A stretch of 64,000 bases of DNA from Gallionellaceae bacterium (GCA_027448945.1 DAIDMQ010000033.1:1-64000); one strand, 5' to 3'. Counted from the stretch's first letter, positions 37,236 through 48,300 are shown. Notes: generated by a model not told the origin, from the sequence alone. Numbers and translations: made by a program.

Positions 37236-37814
37236 TTAGAACGACATTCTTACACCAACGTGGAAGCCATCATCGATGATTGCGTTCAGACCAGTGTTCT
37301 TTTGGTTGAACGACACATTGCGATAACCCAAGTACACGGAAGCCTGGGGAATGATTTCATACTCCACACGTGCACCGGTTTGCCAGAAACGATCGGCACC
37401 ACCAAAAGTAATAATATTAGGTGACAGATAAAATTCACCTACCACACCCAAGCGGCGCTCTGCTGGAGGAGAGTAACGCACCATACCGCCCAAAGCCAAA
37501 GCAGAAGCGCTGAAATTTGCAGGCCTAACTTTAGCTGTCAGCAGCTTCATCCCCACACCCACGCTCACGCCGGGAGCATTACCGCCAAGGTCATCCTTGA
37601 CCATGATGCCCATCTCGCCCATCAGACTATTCTGCTGCGTGTAAAGCACACCCATACCGAGTTCAGCCTTGCCCATATTCGTTCCGCCCATACCTGCTTT
37701 GTATTGAAACTGAGCGCTGGTATCACGCAGATTGATATCGACGGAATCCGCATAAGCACTTGCACTGATCGCCAACAATGACACAGAAAAAAGACTCCGT
37801 AAAAACATATACAC
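37236..37814 (-). CDS. YfaZ-like outer-membrane beta-barrel protein
   Basis: Secreted protein of 192 aa with a signal peptide (LFSVSLLAISASAYA, cleavage after residue about 22). The mature part alternates polar and hydrophobic residues in many short strands and ends in F (GVRMSF), a typical outer-membrane barrel C-terminus. Segments such as GVGMKLLTAKV and VYLGYRNVSF resemble the YfaZ family. Function unknown; transport across the outer membrane is only a guess. Confidence 0.75.
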   Translation of the reverse strand: MYMFLRSLFSVSLLAISASAYADSVDINLRDTSAQFQYKAGMGGTNMGKAELGMGVLYTQQNSLMGEMGIMVKDDLGGNAPGVSVGVGMKLLTAKVRPANFSASALALGGMVRYSPPAERRLGVVGEFYLSPNIITFGGADRFWQTGARVEYEIIPQASVYLGYRNVSFNQKNTGLNAIIDDGFHVGVRMSF

Positions 37815-38339
37815 TCCTTAAAATCATGAGCCTAAGCTCGGTTATTCCAACTATCGACCGGGAGGATCGCCCTCTATAGACCGACATTCATATGATAGTT
37901 CAACAATTACACAAAAAATTCTGCCGACTAGACATCGGCATAACGTTACTCTACCACTTTAAAAGATACTCATCGTCGCAACCGATGTAGGATTGAAGGG
38001 CTATTTGCATTCTGCGGATGGAAACCGGATTTCCAGACCTGCCGGAAAATTATCTGTTTTATGCAAAACACAGTTGGTTTGTGCATCAGGGGAACGCTGC
38101 TTGGTGTGTAAAACCTGCTTGGCTGCAAACGGCCAGGATCCGCCGCTCAAACATTCTGGAAAGCAACCCTCTGAACGACTGCGGCACTTTGGAAACCTGC
38201 CGAAAGTGCAATTCGCACTACTTGGCCAACGCAGCCTGTCATAGATGTTACTTTGCGTGACCGGTCTTAAGATATTAATTGCCGCTCAAATGCCGATTAA
38301 GCAGACAGGCAGAGCGTCTGCGAGCAGGAAAAGAGTTAG
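37815..38339. other. 525-bp gap without a supported gene
   Basis: Two short overlapping frames at 37993-38260 have no start signal, odd composition and no family resemblance. The part next to 37814 should hold the promoter of the YfaZ-like gene. Confidence 0.5.
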
Positions 38340-38785
38340 TCATTTGCCGCCTTTCGGTTCGACCATGCGAATCGGGCGCGTGCCTATCTTTGCTCCCGTG
38401 ACTTCATCCACCGCTACAGGTTTGATTTCTACTCCTGTTTCAGCGTCTAGGAAACGCGTCAACTTGCCTCCGCCACGGTGTTGCCGCCCCCACTCGCCAA
38501 ACATAAAGAGCACGGGCAGAAAATCGCGCCCAGCTGCCGTCAGCAGATATTCCTCACGCGGAGGCCGCTCCGAATAGAGCCGTTTTTCCAGCAATCCCTC
38601 TTCCGTCAGCGTTGCCAGCCGCTTGGTTAGGATCGTTGGTGCGATCCCCAAGCTTTTGCGGAACTGGTCGAACCGGGTCAGGCCGGTGAACGCGTCCCGC
38701 AGGATCAACATGCTCCAGGCATCACCTAGAAAATCCACGCTGCGCGCGATCGGGCAGGGTTCATCAGAGATTTTTTGTCGTCCAT
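38340..38785 (-). pseudogene. HxlR-family transcriptional regulator, apparent frameshift at an A6 tract near its start
   Basis: Winged-helix regulator: VDFLGDAWSMLILRDAF, FRKSLGIAPTILTKRLATL and EYLLTAAGRDFLPVL are HxlR signatures. The conserved Cys-Pro-Ile lead (CPIARSVDFLGD) lies in frame upstream of GTG 38738, but that frame has no start codon before a TAA. ATG 38785 (MDDKK) is one base out of frame; one extra A in the A6 run (T6 at 38771-38776) would join it to CPIARS..., giving a 148-aa protein. As sequenced, only GTG 38738 could start, losing the N-terminal cysteine often used for redox sensing. A sequencing error or slippage is possible. Divergent from the SDR gene. Confidence 0.75.
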
Positions 38786-38788
38786 ATT

Positions 38789-38821
38789 AAATTGATAGTG
38801 ACTTAATTTCGAATTGATAGT
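38789..38821. promoter_or_regulatory. Direct repeats likely bound by the HxlR regulator
   Basis: AATTGATAGT occurs at 38790-38799 and again at 38812-38821, 22 bp apart (about two helical turns) in the gap between the divergent regulator and SDR genes. The spacing fits tandem binding by a dimeric winged-helix protein. Confidence 0.55.
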
Positions 38822-38863
38822 AACACTTAACGACAGACAAACCAACCCACAAGGAGATTTGAA

Positions 38864-39709
38864 ATGAGCATCAAAGATAAAGGTGTTGTCTTGGTTACCG
38901 GCGCCTCTTCGGGCATAGGTGAAGCCACGGCGGTGCGACTGGCCAAAGCCGGTTACAAGGTATACGGCACCAGCAGACGGGCAGCGCCAGCGGGACAGCG
39001 ATCGTTCGAGATGCTGGCCCTGGACGTGAACAACGATGAATCCGTCGAGGCCGCTGTCCAAGAAGTGATCAAGCGCGCCGGGCGCATCGACTTGCTGGTG
39101 AATAATGCAGGCTTCGGTGTCGCGCCAGCCGGTGCGGAAGAGGTCTCGCTCGAACAGGCCAAGGCTATCTTCGAGACGAACTTCTTCGGCGTCCTGCGTG
39201 TGACCCGAGCCGTTGTGCCGCACATGCGCCGCCAAGGAAGCGGTCGTATCCTCAATATCGGCTCGGTGCTCGGTTTTTTACCCATGCCATACGGGGCGCT
39301 CTATGCGGCAAGCAAACATGCGATCGCAGGCTATTCCGAATCGCTAGACCACGAATTGCGCACGCGCGGCATCCGTGTTTCGCTCATCGAGCCTGCCTAC
39401 ACCAAGACACCGTTCGATGCGAACATGCTCGAAGCCGATGAGAAGCTCGATGAATACCAGACGATCCGCGCCGCAGTGAATAGCCGCATTCGCGAGGTGA
39501 TGGAAAATGCCCAGCCTCCCAGCATCGTCGCCGATACCGTGCTGAAAGCCGCGACTGCGACCCACCCGAAACTTCGTTACACCCCAGAGGGACTCGCAAC
39601 CCGGCTTCGACTCCTACGCCGATTCGCACCTGCCGGACTCGTCGACGCTGCACTTCGCAAGGATCTGCGGCTCGACGCTAACACCCCAGCACACCCCTTC
39701 AACAGTTGA
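38864..39709 (+). CDS. Short-chain dehydrogenase/reductase
   Basis: NAD(P)-dependent oxidoreductase of the classical SDR family, 281 aa. The cofactor loop VTGASSGIGEATA (TGxxxGIG), NNAG, the catalytic Ser in LNIGSVLG and Tyr-x3-Lys (YAASKHAI) are all present; after the glycine motif, GTSRRA suggests NADPH preference. A Shine-Dalgarno AAGGAG precedes ATG 38864. It is divergent from the HxlR gene and followed after 53 nt by an MDR oxidoreductase, a set typical of inducible aldehyde or quinone detoxification. Substrate unknown. Confidence 0.92.
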   Translation: MSIKDKGVVLVTGASSGIGEATAVRLAKAGYKVYGTSRRAAPAGQRSFEMLALDVNNDESVEAAVQEVIKRAGRIDLLVNNAGFGVAPAGAEEVSLEQAKAIFETNFFGVLRVTRAVVPHMRRQGSGRILNIGSVLGFLPMPYGALYAASKHAIAGYSESLDHELRTRGIRVSLIEPAYTKTPFDANMLEADEKLDEYQTIRAAVNSRIREVMENAQPPSIVADTVLKAATATHPKLRYTPEGLATRLRLLRRFAPAGLVDAALRKDLRLDANTPAHPFNS

Positions 39710-39762
39710 ATCTTCAGACGCTGGAAATGACATCCACCATCTCTGAATAGCAGAAAGGAAAC

Positions 39763-40782
39763 ATGATGAAAGCAGCAATTCTGGAACAGTATGGAAAGAA
39801 AAGCAGTGTGCGTATCGGCGAAATGCCGGCGCCTGAACTGCGCGATGATGAAGTGTTGATCCAGGTTCACGCAGCGGGCGTGAACCTGCTGGACTCCAAG
39901 ATCAAGAACGGCGAATTCAAGCTCATCCTGCCCTACCGCTTGCCGCTCATCCTGGGGCACGATGTGGCCGGTGTCGTGGTGCGAGTCGGACCGCGTGTGC
40001 AGAGATTCAAACCGGGCGATGAAGTCTATTCCCGGCCGGACGATTTTCGGATCGGCGCTTTCGCCGAACTCATCGCGGTCAAGGAAGATTCGCTGGCGCT
40101 CAAGCCCAAATCACTCACCATGGAAGAATCTGCCTCTATCCCGCTGGTAGGCTTGACCGTCTGGCAGGCGCTGGTTGAAAAAGCAAACCTCAAGAAAGGA
40201 CAGAAAGTCTTCATCCAAGCGGGATCCGGTGGCGTCGGCACATTCGCGATCCAGTTGGCGAAGCATCTCGGCGCTTTCGTCGCGACGACGACGAGCACGG
40301 CGAACGTGGAGTGGGTCAAGCAGCTCGGTGCCAATATCGTCATCGACTACAAAAAAGACGACTTCGAAAAAGTCCTGCACGGCTACGATGTGGTCTTGCA
40401 CAGCCAGGACAGCAAGGCGCTGGAGAAATCCCTGAGTGTACTCAAGCCGGGTGGGAAAATCATTTCGATCTCCGGCCCTGCTGATCCTGCGTTTGGGGAA
40501 GAGATCGGTGCGTCGTGGTTTGTGAAAGCGGTCATACGCCTGCTGAGCCTGGGCATCATGAGAAAAGCCAAGCTCAGCAACATCAGCTTTTCATTCCTCT
40601 TCATGAAAGCGAACGGAAACCAGCTGCGCGAGATCACGACACTCATCGATTCCGGTGCCATTCGTCCTGTCATCGATAAAGTGTTTCCGTTCGAATCGAT
40701 CAAAGAGGCAATGGAGTACGTTGAAACCGGACGCGCCAAAGGCAAAGTTGTCGTCAATTTGCAAGGAACATGGCCTTGCTGA
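39763..40782 (+). CDS. Zinc-independent MDR oxidoreductase (quinone oxidoreductase-like)
   Basis: NADPH-dependent medium-chain reductase of 339 aa. N-terminal GroES-like fold with LPLILGHDVAGVVVRVG, then the Rossmann domain with VFIQAGSGGVGTFAIQLAK. The zinc-ligand cysteine of alcohol dehydrogenases is absent, as in quinone or enoyl reductases. Start ATG 39763 has AGAAAGGA upstream. It probably forms an operon with the SDR gene and is controlled by the HxlR regulator. Confidence 0.9.
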   Translation: MMKAAILEQYGKKSSVRIGEMPAPELRDDEVLIQVHAAGVNLLDSKIKNGEFKLILPYRLPLILGHDVAGVVVRVGPRVQRFKPGDEVYSRPDDFRIGAFAELIAVKEDSLALKPKSLTMEESASIPLVGLTVWQALVEKANLKKGQKVFIQAGSGGVGTFAIQLAKHLGAFVATTTSTANVEWVKQLGANIVIDYKKDDFEKVLHGYDVVLHSQDSKALEKSLSVLKPGGKIISISGPADPAFGEEIGASWFVKAVIRLLSLGIMRKAKLSNISFSFLFMKANGNQLREITTLIDSGAIRPVIDKVFPFESIKEAMEYVETGRAKGKVVVNLQGTWPC

Positions 40783-41159
40783 GAGGGCATTCTGAGACTC
40801 GTGGCGGAATGGTCACTGGATGCTGAACTACTAACGCAAGGAAGGCATCATTCAAGTCCGCTGCCGTTTGCAAAGCGGACTTGCTGAGTTACTTATATTC
40901 CGGCTGAGGCAGAGGACTTGTCAGCCAGCGGCCCCTTGAAATGTCTGCCGCACTTTATGAGCTTGCCACTCAGTCTCTGATGATACGAGCAGCGGTTCAG
41001 GGTCGGTAAGAGCCATTCGAATCCCAAACAAAACTGAAATTGGCCAAGATGCGATTTCCAATCACGAGGTCTGTTCAGGGAGTTGGGCTCAAAGGTTTAG
41101 TTCCAACCTTGGTTTGCATACTGCCGATTGAAGTTACGCTATGCTTTAAATGACCGCAC
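40783..41159. other. 377-bp gap with one hairpin
   Basis: AAGTCCGC (40854-40861) pairs with GCGGACTT (40875-40882). No T-run follows, so termination is uncertain. No ORF of note is present. Confidence 0.5.
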
Positions 41160-42572
41160 TTATTTGGCACTCACTAACCAAGCTATTAATGCATCTTGTG
41201 CCGCCTGTCCTGACGATGCGTTGGCATCATTAATGATAAAGGCGATTGCCCAGCGTCTGCCGGATAGACTACGGACATAACCTGCAATTGATTTTACGTT
41301 ATCCAACGTTCCCGTTTTCAAATGCGCTTGCCCGGTTGCCGCACTCTCCCGCATACGATGTTTGGCCGTGCCGTCTACACCCAAAATTGGCAAGGAGGAT
41401 TGGAACTCTGGGGTGTATTTGCTTTGATTGGCTCGGCGCAATACCTCGACCAGATGCCGGGGACTAATGCGTGCGATTCGCGACAGGCCTGCACCATTTT
41501 CTACTACCAACTCCGGGAATTTCAGGCCTAGTCCAGCCAGCCAAGTTTGCATACGCGCGGCACTGCTACTTGCATCCGCTGCTACGCCATCTTGCCCACT
41601 GAGTGTCAGGAAGACCTGTTTGGCCATGATGTTATTACTAAATTTATTGATGTCGCGTATCAGTTCCGAGAGCGGTGCCGACCTATGCACCGAGTAGGCC
41701 GCTAATCCTTCCGGGACATTACCCTCTTTGATGTCACCGTGAAATGAACCGCCAAGCTCATGCCACAAAGAACTGAACATCGAGCGAAAATATTGATTGT
41801 GTGTCAACACCGAGAAATGATCATCCGCCTCACCGCAGCTTGCAGGGACTGCGCCTTCCAACACAAAGACATTCCCCTCCAGCCTAGATCTATAAGCATC
41901 CGGGCCATGACAAGGCAATGCTGCCGAGGTGATGATGTGATTCTCTATCTTATAGCCCTCCAACATTGGCTGCAGCAGCGCAATTGTTGCCGCACCATCC
42001 GGCACCAGGTGCAGATGCATCGCATTGAAATTTAACAGCAGCGCATCTGGTCCAACGTTGTAAGCGCGGGTCGGGTCGTTGTCGAAAGCCACGGGGTCGT
42101 ACTGGAATGGTGCGAAATAGCCACGATCCAAAACGATGTCGCCTTGTATCTCACGCAAGCCGCGCTGCCGAAGCTCTCGCAACCACAGCCAAAATTCTTC
42201 CATCGTGAGCTTGGGATCCCCATAACCTTTGAACACTAGATTTCCCTGCAACACGCCGTTGTGCAGCGTGCCATCCAGATAGACCTCCGTCTTCCAGCGG
42301 TATGCGGGCCCCAATATCTCCAGCGCACTCCAAGTTGTAAGCAGCTTCATGGCAGACGCAGGGCTCATCGCCGCATCTCCATGGACACTGAGTAACGGCC
42401 GTTTGCTATCCAACGCTTGCACCACCACGCCCACGCTGTTCAATGGGATCTGCGCACGTTGGAGTTCATCAATAACTGTGGTGGGCAGCTTCACTGCCCA
42501 GAGATTGCAACTGCACAGCATCAATATCACTGCGCAGAGATGCCTCAGGGTAAGGAATGGTGTGAATTTCAA
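41160..42572 (-). CDS. dacB: D-alanyl-D-alanine carboxypeptidase/endopeptidase (PBP4 type)
   Basis: Periplasmic class C penicillin-binding protein that trims and cuts peptidoglycan cross-links. A signal peptide (LCAVILMLCSCNLWAV) is followed by the SxxK motif (SPASAMK), SxN (FSNNIMAK) and KTG (HLKTGTLDN), with the large insertion between SxxK and SxN typical of PBP4. Length is 470 aa. Its ATG overlaps the bioA stop by 3-4 nt, so they are co-transcribed. Confidence 0.95.
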   Translation of the reverse strand: MKFTPFLTLRHLCAVILMLCSCNLWAVKLPTTVIDELQRAQIPLNSVGVVVQALDSKRPLLSVHGDAAMSPASAMKLLTTWSALEILGPAYRWKTEVYLDGTLHNGVLQGNLVFKGYGDPKLTMEEFWLWLRELRQRGLREIQGDIVLDRGYFAPFQYDPVAFDNDPTRAYNVGPDALLLNFNAMHLHLVPDGAATIALLQPMLEGYKIENHIITSAALPCHGPDAYRSRLEGNVFVLEGAVPASCGEADDHFSVLTHNQYFRSMFSSLWHELGGSFHGDIKEGNVPEGLAAYSVHRSAPLSELIRDINKFSNNIMAKQVFLTLSGQDGVAADASSSAARMQTWLAGLGLKFPELVVENGAGLSRIARISPRHLVEVLRRANQSKYTPEFQSSLPILGVDGTAKHRMRESAATGQAHLKTGTLDNVKSIAGYVRSLSGRRWAIAFIINDANASSGQAAQDALIAWLVSAK

Positions 42573-43897
42573 CTCAGCGTCTCAACGATGTGCAAGGTGC
42601 GTGACACCAAATGCTCCATCTCGGCATCACTGATCACATAGGGCGGCATGAAGTAGATAGTTTTGCCTATGGGCCTGAGCAATAGTTCATTTTGCAAGGC
42701 TAAAGAGAAACAACGCTGTGCAAAATCCTCATGCGGGCTGTCGACCTCGAAGGCCCAAATCATGCCGGTATTGCGCCAGTTCTTCACTGAAGGATTTTCG
42801 CGCAAACTTTGTGCGCGGTAGTTCAGATGGGCTGCCTTGCTTCTGTTTGCATTTATCACATCGTCTTGCGCGAAGATATCCAGCGTCGCCAGTGCAGCAC
42901 TGCAAGCCAGCGGGTTGCCGGTATAAGAATGAGAATGCAAGAATCCACGCGCGGTCTCGTTGGCATAAAAAGCCCGATAGACATCATCCGTGGTCATCAC
43001 CACGGACAAGGGCAGATATCCCCCGGTGATACCTTTCGATAGACATAGGAAATCCGGCGTAACGTCTGCCTGCTCACAGGCAAACAAAGTACCCGTCCTG
43101 CCCATACCCACTGCTATCTCGTCTGCGATTAGATGCACGCCATAGCGCGTACACAACTCGCGCGCACGGCGAAGATAGTCCGGGTGATACATGGACATCC
43201 CTGCCGCCCCCTGCACCAAGGGCTCAACGATGAACGCTGCCAGCTCTTCATGATGCTGTTGCAAATGCAGCTCCAGGTCATCTGCACATCGGTGTGCATA
43301 CGCCTGCGCACTTTCTCCTGCGGCCGCCAATCGACTGTCTGGGCTGACCACTTTGGCTTGCTGCGTGATCAGTGCACCATAAGCATCCCGAAATAATGCT
43401 ACATCGGTGACTGATAACGCACCCAGCGTCTCGCCGTGATAACTATTCTGCAGGCTGATGAAGCGTGTTTTGAGCGGTTTGCCAGTGTTGCGCCAATAGT
43501 GGGCACTCATCTTCAGCGCAATCTCTATAGCGGAAGCGCCATCCGAACCGTAACTGCAATGTCCCAAGCCTGCGGGTGCAAGTTCACGCAAACGCTCCGA
43601 GAGTCGCACCACTGGTTCGTGTGTGAAACCCGCCAGCATGACGTGCTCCAGCACCTGCAACTGCTCAACCAAGGCATTATTTATATGGGAATTACTGTGG
43701 CCAAACAGATTGACCCACCAAGAACTGACAGCATCCAGATAGCGCTTACCGTCGTGGTCGTACAGCCACACGCCTTTACCGCGTGCGATTGGCAAGAGCG
43801 GGAAAGTCTCGTAATGCTTCATCTGGGAACAGGGGTGCCAGACTGCAGATAGACTGCGTTGGAGTAACAAGGAATTATTAAGTGGAGTTGTGTTCAT
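42569..43897 (-). CDS. bioA: Adenosylmethionine-8-amino-7-oxononanoate aminotransferase
   Basis: PLP-dependent class III aminotransferase of biotin synthesis, which uses SAM as amino donor. It shows WHPCSQMK near residue 20, YLDAVSSWWVNLFGH, SYHGETLGALSVTD, the DEIAVGMGRTGTLFACE block and the PLP lysine in CLSKGITGGYLPLS. I chose ATG 43897 (MNTTPLNN); ATG 43909 and TTG 43921 are alternatives in the same frame and no Shine-Dalgarno settles it. Other biotin genes are not in the window. Confidence 0.95.
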   Translation of the reverse strand: MNTTPLNNSLLLQRSLSAVWHPCSQMKHYETFPLLPIARGKGVWLYDHDGKRYLDAVSSWWVNLFGHSNSHINNALVEQLQVLEHVMLAGFTHEPVVRLSERLRELAPAGLGHCSYGSDGASAIEIALKMSAHYWRNTGKPLKTRFISLQNSYHGETLGALSVTDVALFRDAYGALITQQAKVVSPDSRLAAAGESAQAYAHRCADDLELHLQQHHEELAAFIVEPLVQGAAGMSMYHPDYLRRARELCTRYGVHLIADEIAVGMGRTGTLFACEQADVTPDFLCLSKGITGGYLPLSVVMTTDDVYRAFYANETARGFLHSHSYTGNPLACSAALATLDIFAQDDVINANRSKAAHLNYRAQSLRENPSVKNWRNTGMIWAFEVDSPHEDFAQRCFSLALQNELLLRPIGKTIYFMPPYVISDAEMEHLVSRTLHIVETLS

Positions 43898-44094
43898 GCT
43901 TTGAATCATAACGTTTTTCAAACGTGTGCATTAGCAAGCAAGCAAGCCAAAAAACATAATCCATTGATGAGAATGGATTTTATTCATTAATGCCGATAGC
44001 GCGGCATGCTCGGGATTGTCTCCAGCTTTCAGTATTACCCTAACTGTGGCATTCTTCGCACCTTGAATTTTGTAGCTTTTTAGAAAGAACCCTC

Positions 44095-45345
44095 ATGAAA
44101 TGTGTCGATGATTTCCGCCTGCAGTTTGGCAAAAAAGAAGTAGTTCCTATCATCATAGGCGGCATGGGTGTGGACATCTCAACTGCGGAGCTGGCGCTAG
44201 AGGCCGCTCGTCTCGGGGGCATAGGACACATTTCAGACGCGATGTTACCCACAGTTTCGGATCGTCGCTACAAGACCAAATTCGTCAGCGAAAAGCAAAA
44301 GCAATATAAGCTGAACATCGAGATTGCCGACAAATCCATCGTTCAATTCGATCTGGGTCAGGTTGCCGAAGCGACCCGCTTACACGTGAGCCGCACCATG
44401 GAAGCCAAACGCGGTGACGGCATGATTTTCGTCAACTGCATGGAAAAACTGACCATGAACTCGCCGCGCGAAACTTTGCGTGTACGTTTGAATGGCGCGC
44501 TCGATGCGGGTGTAGATGGCATCACGCTAAGTGCCGGCCTGCATTTAGGTTCTTTCGCCCTGATGGAAGACAATCCGCGCTTTCGCGATGCGAAACTGGG
44601 CATCATTGTTTCATCCGTCCGCGCCCTGCAACTTTTCTTGCGCAAGACTTCCAGGCTCAACCGCCTACCTGATTTCATCGTGGTCGAAGGCCCCTTGGCT
44701 GGCGGCCACTTGGGCTTCGGCATGGACTGGGCCGAATACGACTTGATGACCATCACCAAAGAGATTCTTGCGCATTTGGCTGCTGAAAAATTGGCCATCC
44801 CCGTGATCGCGGCAGGCGGCATTTTTACGGGCACAGATGCGACCAACTTCTTGGAAGCAGGCTGCGCCGGCGTACAGGTTGCGACACGCTTTACGGTTGC
44901 AAAAGAGTGCGGCATCCCAGAGAAAGTTCGTCAGGAATATTTCAAGGCCACCGAAGACCAGATGGAAGTGAACACCACCTCTCCAACGGGTTATCCGATG
45001 CGCATGATTAGTACCAGCCCATCAATAGGTGCGGGCATACGACCAAATTGCGAAGCCTACGGTTACTTATTGGACGGCAACGGCGGCTGTGCTTACATCG
45101 ACGCGTACAACGCCGAAGTCATGCGCAACCCGGATACCAAGAAGATCTCTGTAATGGAGAAGACTTGCTTGTGCACACACATGCGCAACTACGATTGCTG
45201 GACTTGTGGCCATTACACTTACCGCCTCAAAGACACCACTCATCGCAATGCGGATGGCACTTACCAATCACTCAGTGCGGCACACATCTTCAACGACTAC
45301 CAGTTCAGCGTGGATGGCAAGATTGCGCTGCCAGTAAAATTATAG
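44095..45345 (+). CDS. Nitronate monooxygenase-like FMN oxidoreductase
   Basis: TIM-barrel flavoprotein of the 2-nitropropane dioxygenase/FabK superfamily, 416 aa. Conserved features are PIIIGGMGVDIS at the N-terminus, GITLSAGL, EGPLAGGHLGF (FMN phosphate region), IPVIAAGGIFTG and AGVQVATRF. The C-terminal 80 residues hold a cysteine cluster (CLCTHMRNYDCWTCGHY) beyond the usual core, possibly metal binding. The substrate cannot be named with confidence. Confidence 0.88.
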   Translation: MKCVDDFRLQFGKKEVVPIIIGGMGVDISTAELALEAARLGGIGHISDAMLPTVSDRRYKTKFVSEKQKQYKLNIEIADKSIVQFDLGQVAEATRLHVSRTMEAKRGDGMIFVNCMEKLTMNSPRETLRVRLNGALDAGVDGITLSAGLHLGSFALMEDNPRFRDAKLGIIVSSVRALQLFLRKTSRLNRLPDFIVVEGPLAGGHLGFGMDWAEYDLMTITKEILAHLAAEKLAIPVIAAGGIFTGTDATNFLEAGCAGVQVATRFTVAKECGIPEKVRQEYFKATEDQMEVNTTSPTGYPMRMISTSPSIGAGIRPNCEAYGYLLDGNGGCAYIDAYNAEVMRNPDTKKISVMEKTCLCTHMRNYDCWTCGHYTYRLKDTTHRNADGTYQSLSAAHIFNDYQFSVDGKIALPVKL

Positions 45346-45423
45346 TTAGGCTCACATCAAAAATACGTAAATGTTTTTACGTAACCAGCTCAACTCATTA
45401 CTTCTAATAAATAAGGACTTGCA

Positions 45424-45984
45424 ATGAAGAAACTATTTTCTGCTGTTGTTTTAATTACTACATTTGCAGCTCAAGCATCCCCAATTGATACCGTGCGATT
45501 AAATCAATGCGTTCAGGACAGAAAGGATACCTATAGCGGTACTCCAAAGCCATTCACGGTGAGCGCGATGGTTGAGTGCAAAAATGGGGAAGGAACTCGT
45601 ACTGTAGTAACGGAAAAAGATAAAGCGGCAGGAAAATATGTAGGTGATTGGATTCCATTTACCGCGTCAAAAAAATTACGGTATGCGGTTCAATCTGGTA
45701 GACACATTGTTGGAGAAGCAACTCTTCAAGAAAAGAAAAAAACTGCCGATGCTGAGGTTGGTGACTTGCAATATGAGTATGGACAGGACGGCAACATTAA
45801 AGCCGCTGAAGTAACTTTATCATGCACCAGTACAAATGAAATGTGCTTAATGCATTGCGATCAAATACCATCAGCAATTGCTGAGTATTCGATTTCCGGT
45901 GAGACTCAACGAAACTATTCTGAAGATCAAATTATTTTGTGGGCTGGGGAGTGTGCAATCTCTCAAAACAAAGCAAGTAAATAA
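45424..45984 (+). CDS. Secreted protein of unknown function (186 aa)
   Basis: N-terminal signal peptide (LFSAVVLITTFAAQAS, cleavage after about residue 19) and a soluble mature domain with six cysteines, so disulfides are likely. AAGG-type ribosome site AAGGACTTGCA precedes the ATG. No family recognised. AT-rich codon use differs from its neighbours, which suggests recent transfer. Followed by a 12-bp-stem inverted repeat. Confidence 0.72.
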   Translation: MKKLFSAVVLITTFAAQASPIDTVRLNQCVQDRKDTYSGTPKPFTVSAMVECKNGEGTRTVVTEKDKAAGKYVGDWIPFTASKKLRYAVQSGRHIVGEATLQEKKKTADAEVGDLQYEYGQDGNIKAAEVTLSCTSTNEMCLMHCDQIPSAIAEYSISGETQRNYSEDQIILWAGECAISQNKASK

Positions 45985-46010
45985 CCCTCCATTAATTTTA
46001 GTTCGTAACT

Positions 46011-46051
46011 AATTAGGGTTGGACTCAAATTAAACGAGACCAACCCTAATT
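46011..46051 (+). terminator. Hairpin after the secreted-protein gene
   Basis: AATTAGGGTTGG (46011-46022) and CCAACCCTAATT (46040-46051) form a perfect 12-bp stem with a 17-nt loop. Only a short T-stretch follows, so termination is probable but not certain. Confidence 0.6.
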
Positions 46052-46124
46052 TAAAAGCGCAATCGAGATTGTGCACTCCATATAGCTACTAGCCACGCGC
46101 TACTAGCTATTTTTTCATCCCCCT

Positions 46125-46177
46125 CTTGAAATCCTGCTAGCAATCCCAATTTGGCACTCTAAGGCTGAGAGTGCTAA
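46125..46177 (+). promoter_or_regulatory. groESL heat-shock promoter: sigma32 elements and CIRCE operator
   Basis: CTTGAAA (46125-46131), 13-nt spacer and CCCAATTT (46145-46152) match the sigma32 -35 and -10 consensus. TTGGCACTC-N9-GAGTGCTAA (46151-46177) is a CIRCE element with one mismatch, the operator of repressor HrcA. It abuts the -10, so both positive and negative heat control act at one promoter. Confidence 0.9.
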
Positions 46178-46223
46178 ACTCCGCCTCCTTAAAATTTAAC
46201 CCAACTCTATTAGGAGACTCAGT

Positions 46224-46514
46224 ATGAAAATTCGTCCTTTGCACGACCGCGTGATCGTTAAACGTATGGAAGAAGAACGTAAGACCGCTTCCGGCATCTT
46301 CATTCCTGATGCGGCGACTGAAAAGCCAGATCAAGGAGAAATCGTTGCCGTGGGTAATGGCAAGATGGGTGATGACGGCAAGCTGCAGGCGATGAGCGTA
46401 AAGGTAGGTGATAAAGTTTTGTTCGGCAAATATTCCGGTCAAGCGTTCAAGATGGATGGCGTAGAGCTTTTGCAAATGCGCGAAGACGACATCATCGGCG
46501 TCATCGAAGCGTAA
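46224..46514 (+). CDS. groES: Co-chaperonin GroES
   Basis: Ten-kilodalton lid of the GroEL chamber, 96 aa, cytoplasmic. [18 protein letters not shown], the mobile loop ([19 protein letters not shown]) and the roof region are normal. Shine-Dalgarno TTAGGAG precedes the ATG. Confidence 0.98.
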   Translation: MKIRPLHDRVIVKRMEEERKTASGIFIPDAATEKPDQGEIVAVGNGKMGDDGKLQAMSVKVGDKVLFGKYSGQAFKMDGVELLQMREDDIIGVIEA

Positions 46515-46520
46515 AGAATT

Positions 46521-46593
46521 TGCAGGTTGGGTTGGGCAATGCCGTAACCCAACCTGCATTCGGCGGGTTACGTCACAAGACGGCTAACCCGCC
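46521..46593. repeat. Two adjacent palindromes between groES and groEL
   Basis: Stem 1 has 13-bp arms (46521-46533 and 46546-46558, TGCAGGTTGGGTT). Stem 2 has 9-bp arms (GGCGGGTTA 46562-46570, TAACCCGCC 46585-46593). Their GGGTTACG...CTAACCC core recurs at about 9602-9628, so this looks like an interspersed repeat family inserted in the operon. Confidence 0.75.
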
Positions 46594-46602
46594 CTACCTT
46601 AA

Positions 46603-48273
<1,671 letters not shown>

Positions 48274-48300
48274 TCTAGCCGAACACTCGTTCAGCACCTA

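Noticed and set aside
37993-38260. Two overlapping short frames in the gap after the YfaZ-like gene
   Set aside because: No ribosome site, no homology recognised and odd composition; probably non-coding.
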